From: a virus
Direction: 5' to 3' (one strand)
DNA: 24,016 bases
Virus record (IMG/VR): IMGVR_UViG_3300021962_000645
Location: 1 to 24,016 of that record
A program made the translations under genes and the position numbers. Below are positions 14,923-21,811 of this stretch, piece after piece; the first letter of the stretch is position 1; each line of letters begins with the position of its first letter. The notes under the pieces are model-generated. The model saw nothing but the letters and a program-made list of their open reading frames with translations. It did no database searches and was not told the DNA's origin.

Positions 14923-15344
14923 CGCGCAACGATCCTCGCCGACAATGATGTGTTTCCAGCGTATGTGCCCGTGCTGACGACTTTCATGCGCAGGCGATCC
15001 CCAAGGAAGCCGTCGAGCGCGGTGTCGTCCGCCATCGACCCGTCTGTCGGGACAACTTGTGTGATCTTCGGTGTCAGGCCAGAGAAGTTCAGCACCCCCG
15101 TCTCCGTTGCGGTGGCGAACAACACACACGCAATGTCGATCCACGAATTTCCGCCGTCAAGCGATGTCTGAATATACGCCTTCGTGTTGGTCCCACCCGA
15201 CCCGTAGGTGAACTTTAGCCAAACGCTGCAGGCCAGCATGCCTGTCAGGCTAGTGACAGCCGTGCAATTTGTTGTCGCAGCCGTCGTCACCGTTAAATCG
15301 GTGGCGCTGCTGTTTGTTGAAAGACCGAATTGACCGAGCGCCAT
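14919..15344 (-). CDS. Beta-rich virion protein of unknown role (141 aa)
   Basis: A 141-residue Thr/Ser/Gly-rich protein with a strong ribosome binding site (GAAGGAAG) before ATG 15344. The sequence alternates short hydrophobic strands (ACSVWLKFTYGSGG, AYIQTSLDGGNSWIDIACVLF, LRMKVVSTGTYAGNTSLSARIVAR), which suggests a beta sandwich. The SLDGGNSW segment is reminiscent of sugar-binding or Ig-like modules. The layout resembles the 145-residue protein at 17569-18006, which may indicate a related fold. The position between connector and stopper genes suggests a neck or capsid-surface component. I do not recognise the family. Confidence 0.65.
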   Translation of the reverse strand: MALGQFGLSTNSSATDLTVTTAATTNCTAVTSLTGMLACSVWLKFTYGSGGTNTKAYIQTSLDGGNSWIDIACVLFATATETGVLNFSGLTPKITQVVPTDGSMADDTALDGFLGDRLRMKVVSTGTYAGNTSLSARIVAR

Positions 15345-15357
15345 GTCGCTGCTTCCT

Positions 15358-15999
15358 TCAGTTTGCGGTGATCAGGCGGTAGCGATTAAGCTTCTGCATG
15401 ATGTCAACCGGCACGCCACTCTTGAAATCGTCAGGGGCGAATAGTTGGTAGCTGTAAAGCCCTTCAAGAATGTTCTCGCTCTTAAGCGTCGGATCGCGAG
15501 TCCGATTAAATCGCGCCAACTTAACTAGCGCGATAGCCGCAGCTTCGATATCGAGCGGAAGGTTGCGGCCCGTGTCATCCGGCAACAACCAGCCAGCGAC
15601 ATAGGTGACGACAACCTTGTCGTTGTCCCAGCTAATTGGGTCATCATCGCTCAACTGAGTAAGCAAGCCAGAGACCTTGCTCACTTCGTAATCGGCGGCA
15701 ACGAGCGTGTCGCCGTCAGCAACGACCGAAGTGATCGACACTGTCGGTGCGCGAGGTAGCAGCAGTTTGCTGTATGCGCCGTTCAAGCGGAATGTTTTCA
15801 CCAAAGTCTCTCGACCCAACGTCACCGTTCCATCTTCCGCGACAGCGGCCCCTACTATCCCGCAGATATCTAAGCTCACACGCTCGATAAGACTCTCGAT
15901 GTAATCGTCCTCGTCCGTTGATGTAAGGCCGAGGTCGTCCTTGACCGCATCAAGCGTTGTCAGGTTTGTACTGGTGGCTGCGGTTGTGACTGTGAGCAT
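15358..15999 (-). CDS. Head-tail connector protein, gp6-like (phiE125 gp8 type, 213 aa)
   Basis: ATG 15999 overlaps the stop of the preceding small gene (TGATG); a TTG one codon earlier is possible. The N-terminus LTTLDAVKDDLGLTSTDEDDYIESLIERVSLDICGIVG is the classic helical start of gp6-like connectors. A beta-rich middle follows (LLLPRAPTVSITSVVADGDTLVAADYEVSK), then a helical end with IEAAAIALVKLARFNRTRDPTLKSE. This arrangement matches the phiE125 gp8 family of head-tail connectors. The dodecamer-type ring would extend the portal and carry the stopper. Length is usual for the family. Confidence 0.85.
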   Translation of the reverse strand: MLTVTTAATSTNLTTLDAVKDDLGLTSTDEDDYIESLIERVSLDICGIVGAAVAEDGTVTLGRETLVKTFRLNGAYSKLLLPRAPTVSITSVVADGDTLVAADYEVSKVSGLLTQLSDDDPISWDNDKVVVTYVAGWLLPDDTGRNLPLDIEAAAIALVKLARFNRTRDPTLKSENILEGLYSYQLFAPDDFKSGVPVDIMQKLNRYRLITAN

Positions 16000-16121
16000 C
16001 AATAGTCCCCGAGGTTCGCCCAGATAATCGTGATCGTGCCACTGACAAGCACAGCACCGGTCGCGGAAATGTGGGCATCGCGTTCGGCTCGCGCAAGGTC
16101 ACTTTGTAAAAGCGCCGTCAT
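15999..16121 (-). CDS. Small coupled protein of unknown function (40 aa)
   Basis: ATG 16121 overlaps the upstream stop as ATGA, and its TGA at 16001-15999 overlaps the connector start as TGATG. The product begins MTALLQSDLARAERDAHISA and continues with a short hydrophobic strand (VLVSGTITIIWANLGDY). It fills the only space between the two neighbouring genes, and without it the coupling chain would be broken. The tight fit on both sides supports translation. It could be a small head or neck protein, or a coupling peptide. I do not recognise it. Confidence 0.55.
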   Translation of the reverse strand: MTALLQSDLARAERDAHISATGAVLVSGTITIIWANLGDY

Positions 16122-16333
16122 GGTGCCCTCCGCTGAGAGCGTGGAAGTTGCAGTGTGGTTTTTGCTTTCATCATCCGGTTCACCGGAGCCGCGCTGATTG
16201 CTTCATCAAAGTATTCAGCCTGTCCTGCCGCGATCATGTGTTGCGCCTGCGTAGCAGGCATCGCCGTAAAGACGTGCCCTTTCGGCCAATGCTGCCACGC
16301 ATATCGCAGCCTGACCGGCTTCAGCGTATTCAT
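16118..16333 (-). CDS. Small conserved-type phage protein (71 aa)
   Basis: I use ATG 16333, which overlaps the upstream stop as ATGA and has GAGGTG about 7 bases upstream; GTG 16339 is an alternative. The protein reads MNTLKPVRLRYAWQHWPKGHVFTAMPATQAQHMIAAGQAEYFDE. It has the look of a common class of short phage proteins found beside connector genes: a basic first strand, a Trp, a proline turn before a strand, then a helix with a small-residue turn and a final acidic strand. No function is known to me. A minor head or neck role is inferred from position. Confidence 0.65.
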   Translation of the reverse strand: MNTLKPVRLRYAWQHWPKGHVFTAMPATQAQHMIAAGQAEYFDEAISAAPVNRMMKAKTTLQLPRSQRRAP

Positions 16334-17502
16334 TTCCACACCTCGTCTGGGAGACCGTTTGTCTGAAATTTATGCGGAACTTGAAAGATCGGTTTGAGTT
16401 CGTTGCTGGGCCAAAGAATCATAAGCTCCAGGTGCCCGACAACAACCCTGTTCGCCGAGAACAGTTTCAGGCCCGCCTCATTCCACTGCTTCCAGAAGTA
16501 GATGTCGGCATCGACGCGGCCTTCGCCCCAGGTTTTATCCGGCGCAGGCTGGCTCCAGAGCCACGGCTTCGGCAGCTTGAGCAATGACGATGTCCTGATC
16601 AGCGTGAGACCGAAGTGCGCGGTCTTTAGCCGTGTAATGTCGTCTGCGAATGCTCCAGGGGGCAAACGGTCATAGCCAGAGACGCCCAACGGCATATCCA
16701 TTGTGAGCATCGGCCCGTGGCTGTGCCGCGCGGATTGTATCGGCGCAAGCGCATCCACTTCTGGGCGCTCCTGCATGATTTTTATCAGCTTCTCGACGTG
16801 CGCCTGCGTGTAGACGGTGTCGTAGTCGATTGTCAGGATTGCGTCTGGCTGATCTTCTTCGATAGTCGCCGTTAGCGTCCGCTCAAGACACGCTTCCCAG
16901 TATGCACCCATGTGCCTACGGAGCTTTATGCCGGTAGAGCCGAGCGCCTCGAACGCGCAGAAGAAGTTGTCCATAAAGCCAAGACGTGGAACCGACATCA
17001 CAGCAGAAACTTTGAATTTGCCGGAAACCTCGCGCTTGCGAGGCTTTGTGCCCTCAAGATTCAGGGACACGGGGAGCGCGGCGCAATCGTCTGACAATTC
17101 AGACTTCCATTTAACAATGTCGATGAGCCCGGCCAGTCGCATCGCTTCCGAGAGACACTCGTCGTCAAAGATCGCCTTGTGATGGTCGTCAGCGTCTACC
17201 TGCCCGCCCATCACATACCCCTGGACCGGGATATTGTCGCCTTTCAGGTAGTGCTCTGCGACCCACTTAAAATCCGGCACAGCAATTTTCATCGTGCCAC
17301 CGGGCTTCAACTTCGACACCCAGTGCGTAAGCACTTCTACGGTCTCGCCCCCGCCGAAATGTTCCAGCACATGGCTTGCGCGGATCACATCGACGGATGC
17401 GTCCTCGTAAGGCAGCGGATAAATTTCGCTGTTGTGCGCTCTTCCGAGCGGCGTAAATCCTTCCGGCGATACGGCACCGGCACCTAGATCGAGTTTCAAC
17501 AT
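16330..17502 (-). CDS. Bifunctional-looking methyltransferase / glycosyltransferase (390 aa)
   Basis: ATG 17502 follows a good GAGGA ribosome binding site. Residues 1 to about 150 look like a SAM-dependent methyltransferase: LDLGAG (4-9) as the SAM-binding motif, then VIRASHVLEHF (39-49) and LKPGGTMKIAVPDF (65-78), the order seen in Methyltransf_11-type enzymes. Residues from about 163 look like a GT-A glycosyltransferase: KVSAVMSVPRLGF, an AILTIDYD DxD-type metal site (D226, D228), and GEGRVDADIYFWKQWNEAGLKLFSANRVVVGHLE (327-359), which resembles the late part of such domains. The gene lies between the candidate decoration protein and the connector genes and is not needed for assembly in known siphophages. 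It may modify virion or host surface molecules; substrates are unknown. Confidence 0.75.
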   Translation of the reverse strand: MLKLDLGAGAVSPEGFTPLGRAHNSEIYPLPYEDASVDVIRASHVLEHFGGGETVEVLTHWVSKLKPGGTMKIAVPDFKWVAEHYLKGDNIPVQGYVMGGQVDADDHHKAIFDDECLSEAMRLAGLIDIVKWKSELSDDCAALPVSLNLEGTKPRKREVSGKFKVSAVMSVPRLGFMDNFFCAFEALGSTGIKLRRHMGAYWEACLERTLTATIEEDQPDAILTIDYDTVYTQAHVEKLIKIMQERPEVDALAPIQSARHSHGPMLTMDMPLGVSGYDRLPPGAFADDITRLKTAHFGLTLIRTSSLLKLPKPWLWSQPAPDKTWGEGRVDADIYFWKQWNEAGLKLFSANRVVVGHLELMILWPSNELKPIFQVPHKFQTNGLPDEVWK

Positions 17503-17526
17503 TGTTATTCCTCTGGCGGGAGGGAA

Positions 17527-17555
17527 CAGGGGCGCGGTTTTGATGCGCGTCCCTG
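17527..17555 (-). other. Hairpin between candidate decoration gene and enzyme gene
   Basis: The arms caggggcgcg (17527-17536) and cgcgtccctg (17546-17555) pair at nine of ten positions around a 9-base loop. The minus-strand order is decoration gene stop (17569), hairpin, then the enzyme gene's ribosome binding site. No T-run follows. It could reduce readthrough from the highly expressed capsid genes into the enzyme gene or stabilise the upstream RNA. Confidence 0.5.
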
Positions 17556-17568
17556 CTTAGGTTGTGAA

Positions 17569-18006
17569 TTAGCCCTGAACGAGATTCAGTGCATTGGCTT
17601 TGGAAGCAGTGATCGGAGCTTGTTCGCCTCGATGGAGGTTGGCGACACCAGCAATCACCATCGTTGTCTGCGGACTGGCCTTCACTTGAAGATACCGCTT
17701 GCGGGCACGACAATCGATGTTGAACTTCCAGACGTTTTGGTTCGTCGTCGTTGTGTAGGCGTTGGTCGCGATAGTGAAGTCCGTTCCAGACACCAGCCCC
17801 GAGATATTTGCAAAGCCGGAAGTGGTGTCGCTCTCTTGGAGCGTGAGCACGGACAGCGTGTTGCTGACCACGTCGGCGGTGCTGGCAATAACGTCGATTG
17901 TGACGAAATCGTACCCCTTCGTGTCAATGGTTTCGCCGGTTGCAGTCGCGCCGTTAGTTTTCGAGATCGGAATGATCGCGATGACAGCCTTGGATTGGGG
18001 AAGCAT
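17569..18006 (-). CDS. Beta-rich structural protein, candidate capsid decoration protein (145 aa)
   Basis: ATG 18006 lies three bases after the upstream TAA and has the best ribosome binding site of this region (GAAAGGAGAATAAG), suggesting high expression. The protein is Thr/Ser/Val-rich with alternating short strands (AVIAIIPISKTNGATATGETIDTKGYDFVTIDVIAST, then NVWKFNIDCRARKRYLQVKASPQTTMVIAGVANL). This suggests a beta sandwich. A small abundant protein right after the major capsid gene is commonly a decoration or cement protein. The family is not recognised, and a head-fibre or minor coat role is possible. Confidence 0.65.
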   Translation of the reverse strand: MLPQSKAVIAIIPISKTNGATATGETIDTKGYDFVTIDVIASTADVVSNTLSVLTLQESDTTSGFANISGLVSGTDFTIATNAYTTTTNQNVWKFNIDCRARKRYLQVKASPQTTMVIAGVANLHRGEQAPITASKANALNLVQG

Positions 18007-18007
18007 C

Positions 18008-18256
18008 TTATTCTCCTTTCGACGAATATTTCGTCGATTTCTTGTTTGTGAATCTCATTGCGGTGTCATCTTCGGCGGTAGCCGCTTCGACAACAGGGTC
18101 CGCAACAGGGCCGACTTTCAGGGCGTCGTGGACTGCCTTGGCTTGCGCCGGGGAGAGATCAACACCGATCTGCTCACCAGTGCTTGAGCGAAGGACAATC
18201 CAGAAATGACCGCTGCCGACAGAGCGCACGTTCACTTCAGCCTTCATCATTCTCAT
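18008..18256 (-). CDS. Small protein after major capsid gene, unknown (82 aa)
   Basis: ATG 18256 overlaps the capsid gene stop (TGATG). Two further ATGs lie within the first four codons, so the exact start is not certain. The first 50 residues read as a small fold (VNVRSVGSGHFWIVLRSSTGEQIGVDLSPAQAKAVHDALK): strand, strand, then a helix. The last 30 are low-complexity and acidic, then Lys-rich. The stop is followed three bases later by the next ATG. Position suggests a minor capsid or assembly factor, but I do not recognise it. Confidence 0.6.
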   Translation of the reverse strand: MRMMKAEVNVRSVGSGHFWIVLRSSTGEQIGVDLSPAQAKAVHDALKVGPVADPVVEAATAEDDTAMRFTNKKSTKYSSKGE

Positions 18257-19569
18257 CAATCACCAATGAGCGCGATGAGGGGTCCGGCGTCCGTGTTGTC
18301 GCCGAGATCATGGACATTGATGTCCACTCGTTCGGTCGCCTGAATGCCGATTTGGTCATATTCAAAGTAGCGGTCGTCCGAAGTCTTGACGCGGACGCCG
18401 CGACGCTCGCCCATGCGTGTAGACAACGACAGATCGCCGAAGAACAGCATGGCAACATCGGAAAGGTCGCCCGTGCTGGTCGGAAGCTTCTGGTCGATGA
18501 CGACTTCATAGCCGAGATAGGCGCGACGCGGCTTGCCGCCCGAGAGTTCGCCGATAGTGACGCCACCAGACGCCGCCATAAGCCGCTGGAACACCAGCGC
18601 CCAAGCAGGCTGCGAGCAGTACCACTTCGCGTTGCGTTCCGCGTATTTCGGGAGCGCCGCCATCACCGTCGCGAGATCGCTCGCGTCGATTTCGGCAAAC
18701 GTGTCGTGGTTTGTCGCTGCATCTTTCGCCGACGCCGTGTGCGTGCCATCGATGATTTTGACGCGACAGCCCGTAATACCGCCATAGGCGGACGATCCGG
18801 TGCCATTCCATCCGCAATCGTCTTCGAGAGACGCGAACGCATACGCCATTTCCTGCGCCAGATCGTCAGCGATGTTAATCACCGCGTCTTCCGCCAACTC
18901 CGTTGACATGCGCGACAGCGCGCCGATCTTCTTCGCCGACAGAGAGATTTGGTCCCACGACTTCTGGCTTTCGGTGATCGCCGCGTTTTCTCCGACGAAG
19001 TAAGCCGTGACGCCGCCGCTACGACGCGGAATCGTCATGCTGTCAGAGCCCATCGGCACCATGCGGCAGTTCTGCCGGAACATGCCGTACTCTTCGCGGA
19101 GATCGATGATCGCCGTCTCGAATTGCGTCGGGACAAGGAATCCGCCCGCCGTGTTCGTGCCTTCGGACTGCGCCTTCAGATGAACGCCGAGCCCGTTGTT
19201 GCGGCACCACTCAGCGGCCTGCTCGTTCTTGAACAGGGTCGCGCGGATGAACATGCCGGAGAGGTAGGCATCGTCTTCTGCGGTCGTGCCCTTGAACGCG
19301 ACCAGCTTACCGTAGCGGCGCTTCGGCACCGGGTAAGTCTTGGTCTCGGTTTCGATGACGGTCTTCGCCGTCGATGCGGTCAAGGCGTTCGCCTCTTCGG
19401 CGCGCTTGATCTTCGCGTCGAAGCCTTCGATGTCCTTCTTCAAGGCGTCGTAAGCAGCTTGATCGGCTGGCGCATCGACATAACCATCCGCATTCATTTT
19501 CTCCGCGAGTGCGGCGAAACTGTCAACTTTCTCCGCACGCTTAGCGCGAAGTTCTGCGATCTTGTTCAT
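18256..19569 (-). CDS. Major capsid protein, HK97 fold (437 aa)
   Basis: ATG 19569 has AAGG about 8 bases upstream. Residues 1 to about 130 are a charged, helical scaffolding (delta) domain (IAELRAKRAEKVDSFAALAEKM; YDALKKDIEGFDAKIKRAEEAN). The mature coat then begins around AQSEGTNTAGGFLVPTQFETAIIDL, the standard start of HK97-type phage coats. The E-loop/P-domain pattern follows (MVPMGSDSMTIPRRSGGVTAYFVGENAAITESQKSW), and the end contains GYEVVIDQKLP and the ERVDINVHDLGD segment. Its protease lies directly upstream and probably removes the delta domain near residues 130-138. It is the main shell protein. The gene pair and order (portal, protease, capsid) are standard. Confidence 0.95.
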   Translation of the reverse strand: MNKIAELRAKRAEKVDSFAALAEKMNADGYVDAPADQAAYDALKKDIEGFDAKIKRAEEANALTASTAKTVIETETKTYPVPKRRYGKLVAFKGTTAEDDAYLSGMFIRATLFKNEQAAEWCRNNGLGVHLKAQSEGTNTAGGFLVPTQFETAIIDLREEYGMFRQNCRMVPMGSDSMTIPRRSGGVTAYFVGENAAITESQKSWDQISLSAKKIGALSRMSTELAEDAVINIADDLAQEMAYAFASLEDDCGWNGTGSSAYGGITGCRVKIIDGTHTASAKDAATNHDTFAEIDASDLATVMAALPKYAERNAKWYCSQPAWALVFQRLMAASGGVTIGELSGGKPRRAYLGYEVVIDQKLPTSTGDLSDVAMLFFGDLSLSTRMGERRGVRVKTSDDRYFEYDQIGIQATERVDINVHDLGDNTDAGPLIALIGD

Positions 19570-19619
19570 CTGTTTACCTTGGATTGCGGTGGCCCAATGC
19601 CGCCGTTGCCGCCTGCCAT
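19566..19619 (-). CDS. Possible 17-codon leader ORF coupled to the capsid gene
   Basis: A tiny frame from ATG 19619 encodes MAGGNGGIGPPQSKVNR, and its TGA overlaps the capsid ATG as ATGA. No clear ribosome binding site precedes it. It fills most of the 72-base gap and could act as a coupling or leader peptide for the capsid gene. Coincidence is quite possible at this length. Confidence 0.25.
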   Translation of the reverse strand: MAGGNGGIGPPQSKVNR

Positions 19620-19629
19620 GATGCAGGGA

Positions 19630-19644
19630 TGAGGCTAAGCCTCA
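19630..19644 (-). other. Short hairpin at the protease stop codon
   Basis: The plus-strand sequence tgaggctaagcctca is a near-perfect palindrome with a 6-bp stem and a 3-base loop. The TGA stop of the protease lies in its first arm on the minus strand. No T-run follows, so it is not a classical terminator. It may mark RNA processing or stability between protease and capsid messages. Confidence 0.4.
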
Positions 19645-20487
19645 GCGTGCGCGTGCGCGTATAACGTCTTGATCGCGGGCGCGCTTTTCCTTTAGGCGCT
19701 GCTGACGTGCAGCGCGTTCGATGCGTTCGATGCGTTCGATAGACGCGGGGACCAAGCCCTGCTTCGCGAGAATGTCGGAGGCCCACCTAAGCAAGCGTGC
19801 ATCGTCGCCGACGCCGCCGACAATATCTTCGGCCAGCTTTAAGATGCGGGCAATGTCGCCACTGCGGAGAACTTGGTCGGTCGCCCAATCGAGAAGCGGC
19901 CCAACAGGAATGCCAGCGGCCTTTCCTTCAATCAGAGCATCCGCGTTCGCCGGGACAGGGACAGCGGAAAACTCCAAAAGCTCTTGTTCCAAGAAGTCGA
20001 TGCCGTTTCTGCGCTCTGGCGCATCGCTGAAGGCGTATTTTCGCGGGAGGAACCCGACGCTAGTCGCCGACAGGAAGCCTTGCTTATACATTTCGAAGAC
20101 GGTGTCGTTGAACTTCGCCATGCCGAGCGGCGTAAATTCAGCTTCGGCTTTCAAGGCACCGTCCTCGATCCAGACCTTCGGTGCTTTCGCCACGGGCAGC
20201 ATACGAGAGTCGTGCGCCCACAGAACCACCGGGTTCTTGCGGTACGCTTCCAGCTTCCAGCCATCGACAGAGATCGTGTCGCCCATCCGATCTACGCTCG
20301 CGGTGCTGATCTTGAACAGTATCGAGCGCGTCTCTTCCTGCGCTTTTACTTCCGCTACAAACGCGCTGCGGAGCGTTTTGTCGTACCCAGCCAAAGTAAC
20401 AGGTACGTTAGAAATAGGCACTGCGCTCTGTTGTTCTGCACGGAACTCTTCGACAGAGCCGACGCGCGGCAAATCACTATTGCTCAT
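19642..20487 (-). CDS. Prohead protease, S78 type (281 aa)
   Basis: I choose ATG 20487 (MSNSDLPRVGSVEEF), which has GGAG about 7 bases upstream and overlaps the portal gene by 11 bases. An in-frame ATG at 20559 would overlap much more. The layout is that of HK97-type proteases: KISTASVDRMGDTISVDGWKLE, then PVVLWAHDSRMLPVAK with the likely catalytic His92, then FLSATSVGFLPRK with the likely nucleophile Ser143, then QELLEFSAVPVPANADALIEG. A helical, basic tail follows, ending in ERIERIERAARQQRLKEKRARD. It would cleave the capsid delta domain inside the prohead. The neighbours, portal and capsid, agree. Confidence 0.9.
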   Translation of the reverse strand: MSNSDLPRVGSVEEFRAEQQSAVPISNVPVTLAGYDKTLRSAFVAEVKAQEETRSILFKISTASVDRMGDTISVDGWKLEAYRKNPVVLWAHDSRMLPVAKAPKVWIEDGALKAEAEFTPLGMAKFNDTVFEMYKQGFLSATSVGFLPRKYAFSDAPERRNGIDFLEQELLEFSAVPVPANADALIEGKAAGIPVGPLLDWATDQVLRSGDIARILKLAEDIVGGVGDDARLLRWASDILAKQGLVPASIERIERIERAARQQRLKEKRARDQDVIRARAR

Positions 20488-21811
20488 GTGTAGCTCCATT
20501 GATATGGCCGTTTGGGCGCGCAACTTCCTCGCGCGCAACAATTTCTTGTAAAAGTGCAATAGCCGCCTTCGCGGCCTTCGGCGAAGGCTCTGTTAGCGGC
20601 GGCTCCGCTGGCGTGGTGGCTGGCGGCGGCTCCGTGCCAGCCTCAATCATATTCAACGGCTGTAAATAGATGTCGCCGTTCTCAATATGGTTGAGGTTTT
20701 CGCGCTCGCGGATGTCGTTGACCGACAGCACGCCCCAGTTGCGCGCGATGGAGTAAGCATCATAGCGGCTTTTAAGGTCGCCACGCAGCAACGCATCAGG
20801 CAAGAACTCGAAGAAATATCCCTGACTGATTTCTTTTTCACTGAGCAGCGACATTTTTAGCGTCTGTTCCCAACGAACAAGCTCTGTCATCAGGCAGTCG
20901 GTAACGTATTCTAAGGACTGTTGCTCGATGTTGCTGAACGTCGCCTTCTCAAGATCACCGACCTTATGCGCGGGCATCCTATACATGCGCCAAATTTCGC
21001 TATTCTGAAACTTACGCATCTCCAAATACTGCGCATCGTTGTTGTTCATGCCGGTCTGTTCCCAAGCCATGCCGCCATCGAGAATGGCAACGCGGTTGGC
21101 TTTTTCGGACCCCTTGTGCTGCTGCTCCCAACTTGAACGAAGAACCGCCGCAGCTTCCGCCGTTATGGTCGATGGAACTTTCAGCAAGCCGGTCGGTTGC
21201 GCGCTGTTGCCGAAAAACGACGCGCCATATTTCTGCGCCGCGATAGCGAGACCCACCGTCTCTTTGTGATAGGCAATAGGCGATAGGCCAACGATACCAT
21301 CGAGCGAATTGCCGCGAAGATGAAACACCGTCTCCGATGTAAGCGTCCGCGAGTTCTTCCCATCGACACGATAAAAAAGTTCGCGCCCGTCTTCCGACAG
21401 CAGCACAGTTACTAATTCTGGATTAAGCGGCCATAGTGAAATAACTCTTCCTCGCGCGTCGAACTCTTTCAGCGCATAGGCGTTGCCACGAAGATCGACC
21501 TGCGCTTGCATAAGCTGGCGGAACTCAAACGCCGTCATGCGCGGGTTCGGGCTGCTGCGGATCAAGTCAAACAGCGGATGCTCGACTGCTCTGCGTTTAC
21601 CGCCGTCCGCCGCACGCTGATATAAAAAGCACGGCAGCTTGCCTACATCTTCCGAACGAACACGGACGCAGGCCCAAACGGCGGCAAGCCGCATAGCCGA
21701 ATCCACGTTCACGGCAACACCCGAAGTAGTGTCGTCACCACGAACCCAATCAATCAGCCACGACGCGGGTGCGCTGTTTGTCGTTGCCTTCCAGGGCCAC
21801 TGCCACGCCAT
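20477..21811 (-). CDS. Portal protein, HK97 type (444 aa)
   Basis: ATG 21811 overlaps the terminase stop (TGATG); a TTG one codon earlier is possible. Family traits are clear: an N-terminal DSAMRLAAVWACVRVRSEDVGKLPCFLYQR segment, PLFDLIRSSPNPRMTAFEFRQ, RGNAYALKEFDARGRVISLWPLNPE, FHLRGNSLDGIVGLSPIAYHKETVGLA, then WRMYRMPAHKVGDLEKATFSNIEQQSLEYVTDCL. The C-terminal end is Pro/Glu-rich (TEPPPATTPAEPPLTEPSPKA). The protein forms the dodecameric ring at one capsid vertex, the channel for DNA packaging and ejection. Length is normal for the family. Confidence 0.95.
   Translation of the reverse strand: MAWQWPWKATTNSAPASWLIDWVRGDDTTSGVAVNVDSAMRLAAVWACVRVRSEDVGKLPCFLYQRAADGGKRRAVEHPLFDLIRSSPNPRMTAFEFRQLMQAQVDLRGNAYALKEFDARGRVISLWPLNPELVTVLLSEDGRELFYRVDGKNSRTLTSETVFHLRGNSLDGIVGLSPIAYHKETVGLAIAAQKYGASFFGNSAQPTGLLKVPSTITAEAAAVLRSSWEQQHKGSEKANRVAILDGGMAWEQTGMNNNDAQYLEMRKFQNSEIWRMYRMPAHKVGDLEKATFSNIEQQSLEYVTDCLMTELVRWEQTLKMSLLSEKEISQGYFFEFLPDALLRGDLKSRYDAYSIARNWGVLSVNDIRERENLNHIENGDIYLQPLNMIEAGTEPPPATTPAEPPLTEPSPKAAKAAIALLQEIVAREEVARPNGHINGATHEQ

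Noticed and set aside
14581-15144. A longer stopper protein starting at 15144
   Set aside because: It would lie over more than 200 bases of the preceding gene. GTG 14922 with a GTGA overlap and a ribosome binding site is more likely.
19642-20559. A protease start at ATG 20559
   Set aside because: It would add a basic segment and overlap the portal gene by about 80 bases. ATG 20487 has GGAG at a normal distance.
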